Part shown: one piece after another, positions 1 through 8,465 of the stretch
Layout of the letters: every line of letters starts with the position of its first letter
How positions within the stretch are numbered: position 1 is the first letter of the stretch
Source of the DNA: CAADGY01 sp900696665
GTDB taxonomy: Bacteria; Acidobacteriota; Terriglobia; Bryobacterales; Bryobacteraceae
NCBI GenBank assembly: GCA_035063885.1
Contig: JAPSFM010000047.1
Location: 1 to 34,253 of the forward strand
Direction of reading: 5' to 3'
DNA: 34,253 nucleotides
Made by a program: the position numbers and the translations under genes
The notes under the pieces: model-generated
Seen by the model: only the letters and a program-made list of their open reading frames with translations
What the model was told of the DNA's origin: nothing
The model's database searches: none

Positions 1-189
1 TGTGGCTGTAAGCATTATACTCCTAACTCCCGTGGATGCAAATACGAATCTTCTCCCTTGCGAATCTCCTGCTATCTCATTGAGCTACTTAAGCATCGGG
101 CCGACTGTGCGAAGTTCCTGGAGAAAGACGGGGCCAGGGAATCGCAGCCGAAAGACTAACGGCTCCGTTTTCATTTCCAGAAAAGAGAA
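1..189. other. Left-edge stretch without a supported gene
   Basis: No convincing coding region lies left of the ppdK operon. On the minus strand a TATAAT hexamer (about 14-19), a GGAG-like purine stretch and an ATG (15-13) sit together. A gene could therefore begin here and run off the left end, but only five codons would be visible. A short plus-strand open frame over 2-205 has no recognisable domain. Confidence 0.3.
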
Positions 190-220
190 ATGGCCGGCCC
201 CCTGAACGGAAACCGGCCAT
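181..220 (-). terminator. Rho-independent-type terminator after ppdK
   Basis: Bases 190-197 (ATGGCCGG) and 213-220 (CCGGCCAT) form a perfect 8-bp GC-rich stem with a 15-base loop. Read on the minus strand the stem is followed by a T-rich run (TTCTCTTTT). It begins about 18 bases after the ppdK stop codon, where an operon terminator is expected. On the plus strand no T-tract follows, so the hairpin looks directional. Confidence 0.65.
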
Positions 221-238
221 ATTTTCGACAGCGACTGG

Positions 239-2977
239 TTACGCGGTTCTCATCGCTTCCGCTTTATCGCTGCCTGAAATGGCCGCCTGTGCGGCTGCAA
301 GCCGGGCAATCGGCACGCGGTAGGGCGAGCAGGATACATAGTTCATCCCTACCCGGTAACAGAACTCGACGGAACTGGGCTCACCGCCGTGTTCTCCGCA
401 AATGCCGACTTCCAGTTCAGGGTTAGTGGCGCGACCCTTCTTCACTCCGATATCGACCAGTTGACCTACGCCTTCCTGATCGAGCACGGCAAACGGATCG
501 GCCTTAAAGATTTTCTTATCCTCGTAGTCCTTTGAGAACTTGATATAGTCGTCGCGGGACAGGCCCATCGCCGTCTGCGTCAGGTCGTTGGTCCCAAAAC
601 TGAAGAACTCGGCTTCGGTGGCTACCTGATCCGCCAGCAAAGCAGCGCGAGGAATCTCGATCATCGTTCCGATCAGATACTTCTGATTCTGCAATCCCGC
701 TTTCTCGAGAACTTCCTCGGCTACGCGTTTTACGATAGCCTTCTGGTCTTCAAATTCCTGGACGCCGCCAATGAGCGGGATCATGACCTCGGGGATAACC
801 TTCACGCCCTTCTTAGCCACCTGCGCGACGGCTTCGAAGATAGCTCGCGCCTGCATCTCCGTGATTTCCGGATAGGTAATACCGAGGCGGCAGCCGCGAT
901 GGCCGAGCATCGGATTGAACTCATGAAGCTCTTCCACCCGCTTCAGCAGTTCGGGCAAACGTTTCTTCAACTCGGGCACGGTCAGCTTGTAGCGGGCGGC
1001 CATCTCTTTCTTTTCCTTGGAGTGGGCCGTGGGCAGTTTCGCGATGTCCACCATGAGTTGTTCGCGTTTGGGGACAAACTCATGCAGCGGAGGATCGAGC
1101 GTACGGATCACCACCGGGAAGCCGTCCATCGCCGCGAACAGGCCGGCGAAATCCTTGCGCTGCATCGGCAGGAGCTTCTTCAAAGCGTCTTTGCGCCCCT
1201 TCTCGTCGTGCGCAAGAATCATCGCCTGCACGTGTGGAAGGCGGTCCTCACCAAAGAACATATGCTCGGTGCGGCAAAGTCCGATTCCTTCCGCGCCGAA
1301 CTTACGCGCGGCCTTCGCGTCGCGCGGAATATCCGCGTTGGCGCGGACGCCGAAGCCGCCACGGAATTCGTCGGCCCATCCCATGAACTTCGCCAGAATA
1401 CCCGAGGACGGATCGGCTTCCTGAGTAGCTGCCTGGCCCGCGAATACTTCGCCGGTCGAACCATCGAGGGAGATCCAATCGCCTTCTTTCAGAACCAGTT
1501 TCTTTCCAGCAACGGTGACGGAAATCTGTTTGCTACGCTCGTCGATGATGATAGCGCCGGCGCCGGCCACACAGGGGGTCCCCATACCGCGGGCAACAAC
1601 AGCGGCGTGGCTCGTCATGCCGCCGCGTGCGGTCAGAATACCTTTAGCCACTTCCATACCGTGAATGTCGTCCGGCACCGTTTCGGAACGAACCAGCACC
1701 ACGGGCGATTTCTCCGACGCGATCACTGCCTGGTCGGCGGTAAACACAATGCGTCCAACCGCGGCGCCCGGCGATGCCGGCAGACCTGTGGCGATCTTTT
1801 GAAGCGCTTTCCTGGATTCCGCTGGAATTATCGGATGCAGCAATTGATCAAGCTGGTTGGGCTCCACGCGAAGGACGGCGGTCCGCTTGTCGATAAGCCC
1901 TTCCGCTTCCATTTCCACCGCGATGCGGACGGCTGCCGGACCCGTGCGCTTTCCGTTGCGGGTCTGGAGCATATACAACTTGCCTTCCTGAATTGTGAAC
2001 TCGAAATCCTGCACGTCCTTATAGTGCTGTTCGAGACGGGTGGTGATGTCGCGCAATTGGTTGTAGACCTCGGGCATGATGTCCGCAAGGTCCGAAATCG
2101 GCTCCGGCGTACGGATGCCCGCCACCACGTCCTCGCCCTGCGCGTTGATCAGGAACTCGCCGTAAAACATCTTCTCGCCGGTGGCCGGATTACGTGTGAA
2201 GCCGACGCCGGTAGCGGAAGTGTCGCCCATGTTGCCGAACACCATCGCCTGTACGTTCACCGCGGTGCCGAGGCTGTCCGCAATCTTGTTCATCTTGCGA
2301 TAATGGATGGCGCGCGGATTCCACCAGGAACGGAACACGGCGTCGCGCGCCATGCTCAACTGTTCCCGCGCGTCCTGCGGAAAGGGCTTCTTCGTCAGCT
2401 TCTGCACCAGCTTTTTATAGTCGGCGACAACGGCTTGCAGGTCTTCGGCTGTGAGGTCCGTATCGAGCTTCGCTTTCACCTTGTGCTTGCGCCCGTCAAA
2501 AAGGTGCTCGAATTCGCTCTTCGGAATCTCCAGCACAACGCTGCCAAACATCTGAATGAACCGGCGGTAGCAGTCCCACGCAAATCTTGGATTGCCGCTT
2601 TTTGACACCAGCGCTTCGACGGTTCGATCGTTCAGCCCCAGATTCAGAATGGTATCCATCATTCCGGGCATCGAGAACTTGGAGCCGGAACGGACGCTCA
2701 CCAGCAACGGATCGTCTGTACCCCCAAGCTTTTGGCCCATTGCCTTTTCCAGTTTGACGAGGGCTTCGTCCACCTGCTTTTGGACTTCTTTCGGAACCTG
2801 TTGGTTTTCGGAAAAATAGATATTGCAAACTTCGGTTGAAATGGTAAAGCCCGGCGGAACAGGAACTCCGGCGCGGCTCATCTCGGCCAGGCCCGCACCC
2901 TTGCCGCCGAGCGTATCCTTCATCGATCCGTCGCCGTCGGCTGTGCCGCCACCGAACGAATAGACATATTTTTTCAT
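239..2977 (-). CDS. ppdK: Pyruvate, phosphate dikinase
   Basis: The 912-residue cytoplasmic enzyme interconverts pyruvate, ATP and Pi with PEP, AMP and PPi. It matches the family's usual length and order: N-terminal ATP-grasp domain (GGKGAGLAEMSRAGVPVPPGF near residues 24-44), central phosphohistidine swivel domain with GGMTSHAA (His457 is the phosphorylated residue by family knowledge), and C-terminal PEP-utilising barrel with GICGEHGG. The start is the ATG at 2977-2975, where the typical MKKYVYSFGGG begins, with AGGAGA about 11 bases upstream. The open frame extends 50 codons further upstream, but that part overlaps glyS and has no family similarity. It starts 46 bases after the glyS stop and is probably the last gene of recO-glyQ-glyS-ppdK, a gene order known from several phyla. 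No gene for the PPDK regulatory kinase/phosphatase lies in the window. Confidence 0.97.
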   Translation of the reverse strand: MKKYVYSFGGGTADGDGSMKDTLGGKGAGLAEMSRAGVPVPPGFTISTEVCNIYFSENQQVPKEVQKQVDEALVKLEKAMGQKLGGTDDPLLVSVRSGSKFSMPGMMDTILNLGLNDRTVEALVSKSGNPRFAWDCYRRFIQMFGSVVLEIPKSEFEHLFDGRKHKVKAKLDTDLTAEDLQAVVADYKKLVQKLTKKPFPQDAREQLSMARDAVFRSWWNPRAIHYRKMNKIADSLGTAVNVQAMVFGNMGDTSATGVGFTRNPATGEKMFYGEFLINAQGEDVVAGIRTPEPISDLADIMPEVYNQLRDITTRLEQHYKDVQDFEFTIQEGKLYMLQTRNGKRTGPAAVRIAVEMEAEGLIDKRTAVLRVEPNQLDQLLHPIIPAESRKALQKIATGLPASPGAAVGRIVFTADQAVIASEKSPVVLVRSETVPDDIHGMEVAKGILTARGGMTSHAAVVARGMGTPCVAGAGAIIIDERSKQISVTVAGKKLVLKEGDWISLDGSTGEVFAGQAATQEADPSSGILAKFMGWADEFRGGFGVRANADIPRDAKAARKFGAEGIGLCRTEHMFFGEDRLPHVQAMILAHDEKGRKDALKKLLPMQRKDFAGLFAAMDGFPVVIRTLDPPLHEFVPKREQLMVDIAKLPTAHSKEKKEMAARYKLTVPELKKRLPELLKRVEELHEFNPMLGHRGCRLGITYPEITEMQARAIFEAVAQVAKKGVKVIPEVMIPLIGGVQEFEDQKAIVKRVAEEVLEKAGLQNQKYLIGTMIEIPRAALLADQVATEAEFFSFGTNDLTQTAMGLSRDDYIKFSKDYEDKKIFKADPFAVLDQEGVGQLVDIGVKKGRATNPELEVGICGEHGGEPSSVEFCYRVGMNYVSCSPYRVPIARLAAAQAAISGSDKAEAMRTA

Positions 2978-3023
2978 ATTACTGTGCTCTCCTAAGCTAT
3001 CAATTAGTTCAACATCTTCAATT

Positions 3024-5018
3024 TTATGAGGTGACAATTTCCGAGAAATCGGCGATGGCTGAAAACTCGGTAAGTAAATTATGCAAAAGCGCGAGCCGGT
3101 TACGCCGGATTTCGGGGTCCGGCGCATTTACCAGTACTTTGTCGAAAAACAGATCTACTTTCGGCCGCAGGGAAGCGATCGTTTCCAGTGCCGGGAGGTA
3201 CGCACGGTTCTCGCGGTGCTCCTGGACTCGGGAGCGTACACGTTCGAATTCTTCATACAGATCGCGCTCGGGACCTGCCTCCAACAGTTCGGGCCTGAAC
3301 TCGTATCCCACGCTTGAACCAGCCTGGCGCAAAATATTCTGAATCCGTTTGAAACTCGCCGCCAGGGGTTCAAAGTTCTCCGTCGGGCGCACGCGTTGGA
3401 TCGCTTCCAGGCGGCTGGCTGCGTCGACAAGGTCGTCGTATCCGGCCGCGAGCACGGCATTGACCTCGTCATACTTGAATCCCTTCACGTCGCGAAAATA
3501 ATATCTTGCCCGATCCAGGAGGAATTCCAACAGCGTCTCGTCACCGGCGGCGAGTTTCCGCAGTGAAAATTCGCACCGCCCCTCCACCAAAATTCGTATC
3601 ACGCCCTGCGCGGCGCGGCGCAGCGCGAACGGATCGCCGGATCCGGTGGGAATCAAACCGATCCCAAAGCATCCCCTGAGCGTCTCCAACTTGTCTGCCA
3701 GCGATACCAACCGCCCGTCAGGCGAGCCCGGAATAGCATCCTCCATGCTCACCGGTTTGTAGTGTTCGTAGATCGCGAGGGCTACCTCTTCTCCCTCCCC
3801 TTGCACGCGTGCATACAGGCCGCCGACGACACCCTGCAGTTCGGTAAATTCCTTCACCATGCCGGTGGTCAGGTCGCACTTGCTCAACTCCGCCGCGCGG
3901 ATGGCGGTCTCCGGACCCCCGAGGTCGCGCACAAGCTGAACCACTCGTTCGGTCTTGTCCTTGTACGATCCGAGCTTTGTCTGAAACGTGACGTTGGCGA
4001 GGTCGCCGATGCGGTCGCACAGTTTCTTTTGCTGGTCCACGGTCCAGAAAAACGCCGCATCATTGAATCGCGCTTTCAAAACCCGCTCGTTGCCCGCTTG
4101 CACCAGGCCATCGGCGTCGGCGCTCGTGTTCATCACGGCGATGAAGTGCGGCGCCAGCGCACCGGAGGCGTCCTCCACGGAAAAATACCGCTGGTGATGG
4201 CGCATCACAGTCACCAGAACCTCCTCCGGCAGACGGAGATAGCTCTCGTCAAAGCGCCCGAGAATGGGGGCTGGATACTCCGTCATAAACGCCAGCGTGT
4301 GGAGCAGGGCGGCATCTTTCTTGACGCGCAGGCCTGTTCCCTCGAGCAGACCGGCGATCCCGGTTTCGATCTTCTCACGCCGTTCAGCGGCCGAAATGAG
4401 GACGTAGTTCTTCCGGAGCATCTCGGGATAACTCCGGCAAGTGATCCTGATTGTTTTCTTGCCGAGCCTCCTGTGTCCGCTGGTAATGTTCCCCGAAGAA
4501 ACACCGGCGATCTCAAACGGCACGACATCTTTACCCAGAAGAGAGACCAGCCAGCGAATCGGCCGGATGAAGCGAGGCCCCGCCTTACCGGTCCAATACA
4601 TCGTCTTAGGCCACGGGATACCAAGAATCAGTCCCGGCAGTGCTCCGGCAAAAATGTCGATGGTGCGGCGGCCTTCAATTCGCTTCTTGTACTGGAAGTA
4701 CTCCCCTTTCGGAGTCGTGACCACTTCCAGGTCCTGAACGCTGACGCCGGCTTTGCGCGCAAATCCCGCCGCGGCTGTGTCGCCCGCGCTCTTCGGGGGT
4801 CCGCTGATCGCTTCCACCGAATCCGGCTGCCGGTCCGGAATCCGATCGGCGCGCAGGGTGAGGCGCCGTGGTGTCGCCTCGACGGCCACCGCCGCGCCGG
4901 AAAGCCCGTTAGCGGACAATAGCGCGGAAAAGGACCCTGCCAGTTCCTTTAACGCCGGCTCAATCATCCAGTCGGGAATCTCTTCGGTTCCGATTTCGAG
5001 CAGAAATGGCAGTCTCAT
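3024..5018 (-). CDS. glyS: Glycine--tRNA ligase, beta subunit
   Basis: This 664-residue protein is the beta subunit of the bacterial alpha2beta2 glycyl-tRNA synthetase, which recognises and holds tRNA-Gly for charging by the alpha subunit. It starts with the classic FLLEIGTEEIP motif (residues 4-14), contains HHQRYF in the middle, and ends in a helical DALR-like anticodon-binding region. The usual length is about 690 residues. The chosen ATG (5018-5016) shares an ATGA overlap with the glyQ stop and has a strong GGAGGTGAGCGG ribosome-binding site. The reading frame stays open a further 186 codons upstream, but that is only the shadow of glyQ. The overlap implies translational coupling, which suits a two-subunit enzyme. 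Confidence 0.97.
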   Translation of the reverse strand: MRLPFLLEIGTEEIPDWMIEPALKELAGSFSALLSANGLSGAAVAVEATPRRLTLRADRIPDRQPDSVEAISGPPKSAGDTAAAGFARKAGVSVQDLEVVTTPKGEYFQYKKRIEGRRTIDIFAGALPGLILGIPWPKTMYWTGKAGPRFIRPIRWLVSLLGKDVVPFEIAGVSSGNITSGHRRLGKKTIRITCRSYPEMLRKNYVLISAAERREKIETGIAGLLEGTGLRVKKDAALLHTLAFMTEYPAPILGRFDESYLRLPEEVLVTVMRHHQRYFSVEDASGALAPHFIAVMNTSADADGLVQAGNERVLKARFNDAAFFWTVDQQKKLCDRIGDLANVTFQTKLGSYKDKTERVVQLVRDLGGPETAIRAAELSKCDLTTGMVKEFTELQGVVGGLYARVQGEGEEVALAIYEHYKPVSMEDAIPGSPDGRLVSLADKLETLRGCFGIGLIPTGSGDPFALRRAAQGVIRILVEGRCEFSLRKLAAGDETLLEFLLDRARYYFRDVKGFKYDEVNAVLAAGYDDLVDAASRLEAIQRVRPTENFEPLAASFKRIQNILRQAGSSVGYEFRPELLEAGPERDLYEEFERVRSRVQEHRENRAYLPALETIASLRPKVDLFFDKVLVNAPDPEIRRNRLALLHNLLTEFSAIADFSEIVTS

Positions 5019-5920
5019 CCGCTCACCTCCGCCGTTTGTGGAATCCCTATGGATTGCTGTTCCACCCAAGCTTGCGCAACACCGACAGCAAGCTTCCGGA
5101 CCCGCCCGATGACTCCTACACGCTCCGTGACACTGATGGCGCCGCGCGAGTCGAGCAGGTTGAACAGATGAGAACACTTCAGCACGAGGTCGTAGGCCGC
5201 AAGCACTGGAAACCGCCGCTTCTCCCTGTATCCCGGATACATTGCCATCAGGCGCCGGCACTCGCCCTCGTACAGCGCGAATAGTTGCCACAAAGTGGAA
5301 ACATCCGCGAGTTCGAAGTTGTAAACGGAGTTCTGCAATTCGTCGGCATGGCGAACGGCCCCATACTTGACGCCCGGAGCCCACTCGATGTCGTACACGC
5401 TTTCGACACCTTGCAGGAAAGCTACCAGGCGTTCCAGCCCGTAGGTCAACTCCGCCGGAACCAGGTCCAGGTCGATGCCGCCGCACTGTTGAAAGTAAGT
5501 GAACTGCGTGATCTCCAGACCGTCGAGCATCACTTGCCAGCCGATGCCCCAGGCGCCCAGTGTGGGCGATTCCCAATTGTCTTCTTCCAGCTTGATGTCA
5601 TGCTTGTGCAGGTCGATCCCGATCGCCTCCAAGCTGGCCAGGTATTGATCGACGATGTCGTCGGGAGAAGGCTTGAGAATCACCTGCAACTGCTGGTGCT
5701 TATACAGCCGGTTGGGATTGTCTCCATAGCGGCCATCAGCAGGACGGCGGCTTGGCTGCACATAAGCGACATGGTAGGGATCCGGCCCCAACACCCGCAG
5801 AAATGTCTCGGGCGCCATGGTGCCCGCCCCGACTTCGACGTCATAGGGCTCCTGTATGATACAGCCCCGCTCGGACCAGTAGTTCTTCAGTTTGAATATG
5901 ACTTGTTGAAAGGAGTCCAT
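5015..5920 (-). CDS. glyQ: Glycine--tRNA ligase, alpha subunit
   Basis: This 301-residue protein is the catalytic alpha subunit of heterotetrameric class II glycyl-tRNA synthetase, which activates glycine with ATP and charges tRNA-Gly. Family hallmarks include the N-terminal FQQVIFKLKNYWSERGC, MAPETFLRVLGP, YVQPSRRPADGRYG, and the AWGIGWQVMLDGLEITQFTY block. Length agrees with E. coli GlyQ (about 303). The ATG start lies 2 bases after the recO stop and the stop overlaps glyS by four bases (ATGA), so recO, glyQ and glyS look co-transcribed and translationally coupled. Confidence 0.97.
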   Translation of the reverse strand: MDSFQQVIFKLKNYWSERGCIIQEPYDVEVGAGTMAPETFLRVLGPDPYHVAYVQPSRRPADGRYGDNPNRLYKHQQLQVILKPSPDDIVDQYLASLEAIGIDLHKHDIKLEEDNWESPTLGAWGIGWQVMLDGLEITQFTYFQQCGGIDLDLVPAELTYGLERLVAFLQGVESVYDIEWAPGVKYGAVRHADELQNSVYNFELADVSTLWQLFALYEGECRRLMAMYPGYREKRRFPVLAAYDLVLKCSHLFNLLDSRGAISVTERVGVIGRVRKLAVGVAQAWVEQQSIGIPQTAEVSG

Positions 5921-5922
5921 CC

Positions 5923-6564
5923 TTAAAGGCTCTCGAGGTGGGGAGCGCTCAGCAGCTTCCGCTCGATGTGATCTTCGATTGTGCGAACGAGCGAACGGCG
6001 CAGGTCGGCGGCGGTTGTCCTATCCCAAGCTCTTGGCGTCAATTGTCCGACGGGCGTGCGGAACATCTCTTCGGCAATCCGGCGAGATTCAGACGCCACG
6101 CGCAACTCCGGTAGAACTCCCGCGAGGCGCACGGACCACAAGCTGAAATACGTTACCGCGGACCATATCCTGTCGTTTCCGCCCGGCCGAAGGTGCTCCA
6201 TCATCGCCAAAAGCAGCCTGAAATGCCGTTCGTTCGGCTCGGCCGCCGGCAGCATTTGCTCGGACACTTCGGCCAGAAAATCCATGGCCACTCCCATTTC
6301 ATAATCCGGCGCCGCATCGAATGCCGACTGAATCAGATCGCAGGAGTCCAGCGTAACCAGTTCGCGGTTCTCTCGCTGATAATAGAACATCCGCACATGC
6401 GAGAGCCGCTCCAAGCCGGCTCCGAACCTGCTCTTGGGCCTCCTGGCCGCCCTGGCTACGCCCCTTAATTTACCTTGATCCCGGGTCAGGAAGCTGACAA
6501 TCAGGTCTGCTTCGCGGAGTGGATACGTTCGTAAAAGGATTGATTCGCTTACCCGGGCCGGCAT
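5923..6564 (-). CDS. recO: DNA repair protein RecO
   Basis: The 213-residue product matches RecO, the OB-fold mediator that works with RecR to load RecA on SSB-coated single-stranded DNA in gap repair. The N-terminal PARVSESILLRTYPLREADLIVSFLT is the typical start of the OB domain, followed by GKLRGVARAARRPKSRFGAGLE. A helical C-terminal half follows. The CxxC...CxxC zinc finger present in many RecO proteins is missing; E. coli RecO also lacks it. The ATG at 6564 is preferred because the family begins there; the frame continues 27 codons upstream without similarity. It is the first gene of the recO-glyQ-glyS-ppdK operon and faces away from the receiver gene at 6722. Confidence 0.9.
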   Translation of the reverse strand: MPARVSESILLRTYPLREADLIVSFLTRDQGKLRGVARAARRPKSRFGAGLERLSHVRMFYYQRENRELVTLDSCDLIQSAFDAAPDYEMGVAMDFLAEVSEQMLPAAEPNERHFRLLLAMMEHLRPGGNDRIWSAVTYFSLWSVRLAGVLPELRVASESRRIAEEMFRTPVGQLTPRAWDRTTAADLRRSLVRTIEDHIERKLLSAPHLESL

Positions 6565-6721
6565 ATTTCGACTAACCGGCGTTGAAGCATCCAGCTTATC
6601 ACATCCGCCTCTTGAGTTCCGCACGATCAGGTCCGGAAGATTCAAAAAGAACCGGAAACCGGTTCTCCATATCTGACACCAAATTCGAACGCGAGCGTCT
6701 TACAGAATCGACGGAAGAGGA

Positions 6722-7228
6722 ATGCGAAATGGAGAAGCAGTTCAGTCTTGCACCAAATCCAAAGCGAGGACGATTCTGCTTGTGGAGGACAGTCCGGGTG
6801 ACGTGCGTCTCACACGGGAAGCGCTTCGGGAGAGTTCGGCGCAGGTTGTTCTCGAAGTGGCCCGCGACGGCGTGGAAGCCATGGAGATGCTCCGTGGCGA
6901 AAACACGCGCGAAGGGTGTTTCCCGGACCTGATCCTGCTCGACCTGAACCTGCCTCGAAAAGACGGGCGGGAAGTGCTCGCCGAAATTAAGGCCGACCCT
7001 CACCTGCGGCTTATCCCCGTCGTCGTACTCACTACCTCCACCGCGGATTCCGACATACAGCACGCTTACGAATTACATGCAAATTGCTACGTGTCGAAAC
7101 CGGCGGACGTCGACGAATACTTCCTGATGATCCGGCGGTGTGAGGAGTTCTGGTTTAAAACGGCTACTCTTCCGAAGCTTGAGCCACTTTCCAGGCGTTC
7201 CGCACACGGTCCTGGCGCCTGCGCGTAA
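6722..7228 (+). CDS. Stand-alone CheY-like response-regulator receiver
   Basis: The 168-residue protein is a single receiver domain with no output domain, of the type often paired with bacteriophytochrome or hybrid kinases (Rcp1-like). Visible residues are the acidic pair Glu22/Asp23 (LLVEDSPGD), phospho-acceptor Asp74 (LLDLNLP), Thr104/Thr105 (VVLTTS) and the conserved Lys126 (VSKP). About 25 residues follow the receiver without a recognisable domain. The ATG at 6722 has GGAAGAGG directly before it, closer than ideal. No histidine kinase gene is nearby, so the partner is unknown. It is divergent from recO, with 157 bases between the starts. Confidence 0.9.
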   Translation: MRNGEAVQSCTKSKARTILLVEDSPGDVRLTREALRESSAQVVLEVARDGVEAMEMLRGENTREGCFPDLILLDLNLPRKDGREVLAEIKADPHLRLIPVVVLTTSTADSDIQHAYELHANCYVSKPADVDEYFLMIRRCEEFWFKTATLPKLEPLSRRSAHGPGACA

Positions 7229-7277
7229 CGGCGCCGGCGACGCGGCGCTGTGGTGATATACTCGAAATCTCTGTCCC

Positions 7278-7571
7278 ATGGCGAATCCCAAGTATGCGGC
7301 TTCAGACAAACCGGTGCCGGTTGCGGAACTGCTGGACACCCTATCCGACGGCACCAAAGTAAAGCGGCGTCTTTTGAAAATGCGCGCCTGCAATGAGAAG
7401 GACGAGAAGGGCAAGCTCTGCGCCGGCCACCTCAAGCGATGGTACTTTTTTGGGGAGGAAGTGAAGCAAAAATACGGCGAGGATGCTGAAATCTACCGCT
7501 GCGAGCACTGCAAGACCCTCTACCGTCCAAACCCGGAAGAAGAGCCCCGAACCCGAACTCTCGCCTGGTGA
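7278..7571 (+). CDS. Small Cys/His protein, zinc-ribbon-like
   Basis: I do not recognise a named family. The 97-residue protein is charged and soluble with no signal peptide. Cys38, Cys48 and His51 in the middle and a CEHC motif (Cys75-Cys78) near the C-terminus could form one zinc site. A TATACT hexamer at 7257-7262 lies about 15 bases before the ATG and no Shine-Dalgarno sequence is visible, so the message may be nearly leaderless. A run of ten C residues starts seven bases after the stop. Coding status rests on codon-like composition and the clean start and stop. Confidence 0.6.
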   Translation: MANPKYAASDKPVPVAELLDTLSDGTKVKRRLLKMRACNEKDEKGKLCAGHLKRWYFFGEEVKQKYGEDAEIYRCEHCKTLYRPNPEEEPRTRTLAW

Positions 7572-7577
7572 GGCGTA

Positions 7578-7587
7578 CCCCCCCCCC
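7578..7587. repeat. Ten-base poly-C tract
   Basis: Ten consecutive C residues lie just after the stop codon of the small Cys/His protein. Such tracts can slip in replication (phase variation) or be mis-sequenced. If the length were off by one or two, open frames on both strands here would change. Confidence 0.9.
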
Positions 7588-7928
7588 GCCAGAACATCGG
7601 GATACGGGCTCACTCGCCAAAGCTACATCCACCACCGCGACTGCGGCGGCTGTTTGTCCGGCTTTCATCGTGACATCCACTACCGCGCTCTGGCGTACTT
7701 GCACGGTGAGAGAGCATGCGACAGAGGCGGTCATGGCGATCACAAAGAGCGAGAGAATATGCTGGCGTGCACCCACTGGACCTTCCTTCAGAGCCAATGG
7801 GTTAAATTCTGGACTGTTTTGTCCGGGCGGAAAGAGTTAATTAATTCTACGTGGTTTCAGTAGTTCCAAATCGTAACAGGCAGGAGAGAAGATTGCGGAG
7901 AATACCACGAGAAGAACCGCACCGGATC

Positions 7929-7952
7929 GGGCGGTGAAGTGGGCGGTGAAGT
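7929..7952. repeat. 12-bp perfect tandem duplication
   Basis: GGGCGGTGAAGT occurs twice back to back (7929-7940 and 7941-7952) in the gene-poor stretch. It is in-frame in length (12 bases), but no supported gene covers it. Confidence 0.9.
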
Positions 7953-8434
7953 GCCCTCTCCGGCGCGGCCCGCCCCACTAACTGGGGCTGGGATGCAGCA
8001 TCGGTACGTCAGGTTATCCTATATACCCGCAAACGTTCATTCCTGGTGAGGACCGCGTCCAATCTCCCCACTCAGCAATGCCAGACGCATACCGAAACGT
8101 GTCATCCACGGTGAGTCCGTAAGTACCAATAACTAATCCCGGTAATACCGCGAATCCGAAATAACCTAAAAAAACCCTCTGTTGCAAGCCGCAACCTGAA
8201 AGAAGGAGCGGTTTGAATTCTTCCACACCGGCTCCCGCAAGCACGTTGCTGTCGAGCCCGCTCGCTCTCCCCGCTTGCCGCATTGCAGCAGAGGGCAGGT
8301 TAAAGGAAACTACCATCAATTCGCCAGTAAGACTGCAAACCGTTAGCCAGCCTCACCCAGCAGATAAGTTATTGAAATAACAAGCTCGTATGGCCCGCCC
8401 GCAGGTGGAAGCCGGGACTGCGGAGTGCGCCGGG

Positions 8435-8451
8435 TGTGTCAGTGTGACACA
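8435..8451. promoter_or_regulatory. Perfect inverted repeat, operator-like
   Basis: TGTGTCA (8435-8441), spacer GTG, TGACACA (8445-8451) is a perfect 7-bp palindrome ending 14 bases before the start codon of the heparinase-like gene. That position and symmetry fit binding by a dimeric repressor. The cognate regulator is not identifiable; no regulator gene adjoins it. Confidence 0.5.
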
Positions 8452-8465
8452 ATCGGAACAGCCGG

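Larger units (their letters stand above)
7572..8465. other. 894-base gene-poor stretch
   Basis: No open frame here has a recognisable domain together with a convincing start. The stretch contains a C10 tract (7578-7587), a 12-bp tandem duplication (7929-7952), a less GC-rich segment around 8020-8200, and the inverted repeat at 8435-8451 next to the following gene. A minus-strand open frame over 8014-8319 could be a gene remnant, but nothing confirms it. Confidence 0.5.

Noticed and set aside
899..2605. 568-codon plus-strand open frame
   Set aside because: It is antisense to ppdK, which has full family motifs. The translation is His/Arg rich without domains, as expected for a shadow frame in GC-rich DNA.
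3762..4922. 386-codon plus-strand open frame
   Set aside because: Antisense to glyS; no recognisable domain or ribosome-binding site.
5019..5576. 186-codon N-terminal extension of glyS
   Set aside because: This part is the shadow of glyQ; the ATGA overlap and strong ribosome-binding site mark the start at 5018.
6582..6932. 116-codon plus-strand frame over the receiver gene
   Set aside because: It occupies another frame of the receiver domain, whose catalytic residues are intact.
7432..7797. Minus-strand frame with a hydrophobic segment (HILSLFVIAMTASVACSLTV)
   Set aside because: TTG start without a ribosome-binding site, it runs through the C10 tract and overlaps the Cys/His gene antisense. 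It could be an N-terminal fragment but is not supported.
8014..8319. 101-codon minus-strand frame
   Set aside because: No family, no good start signal; at most a gene remnant.
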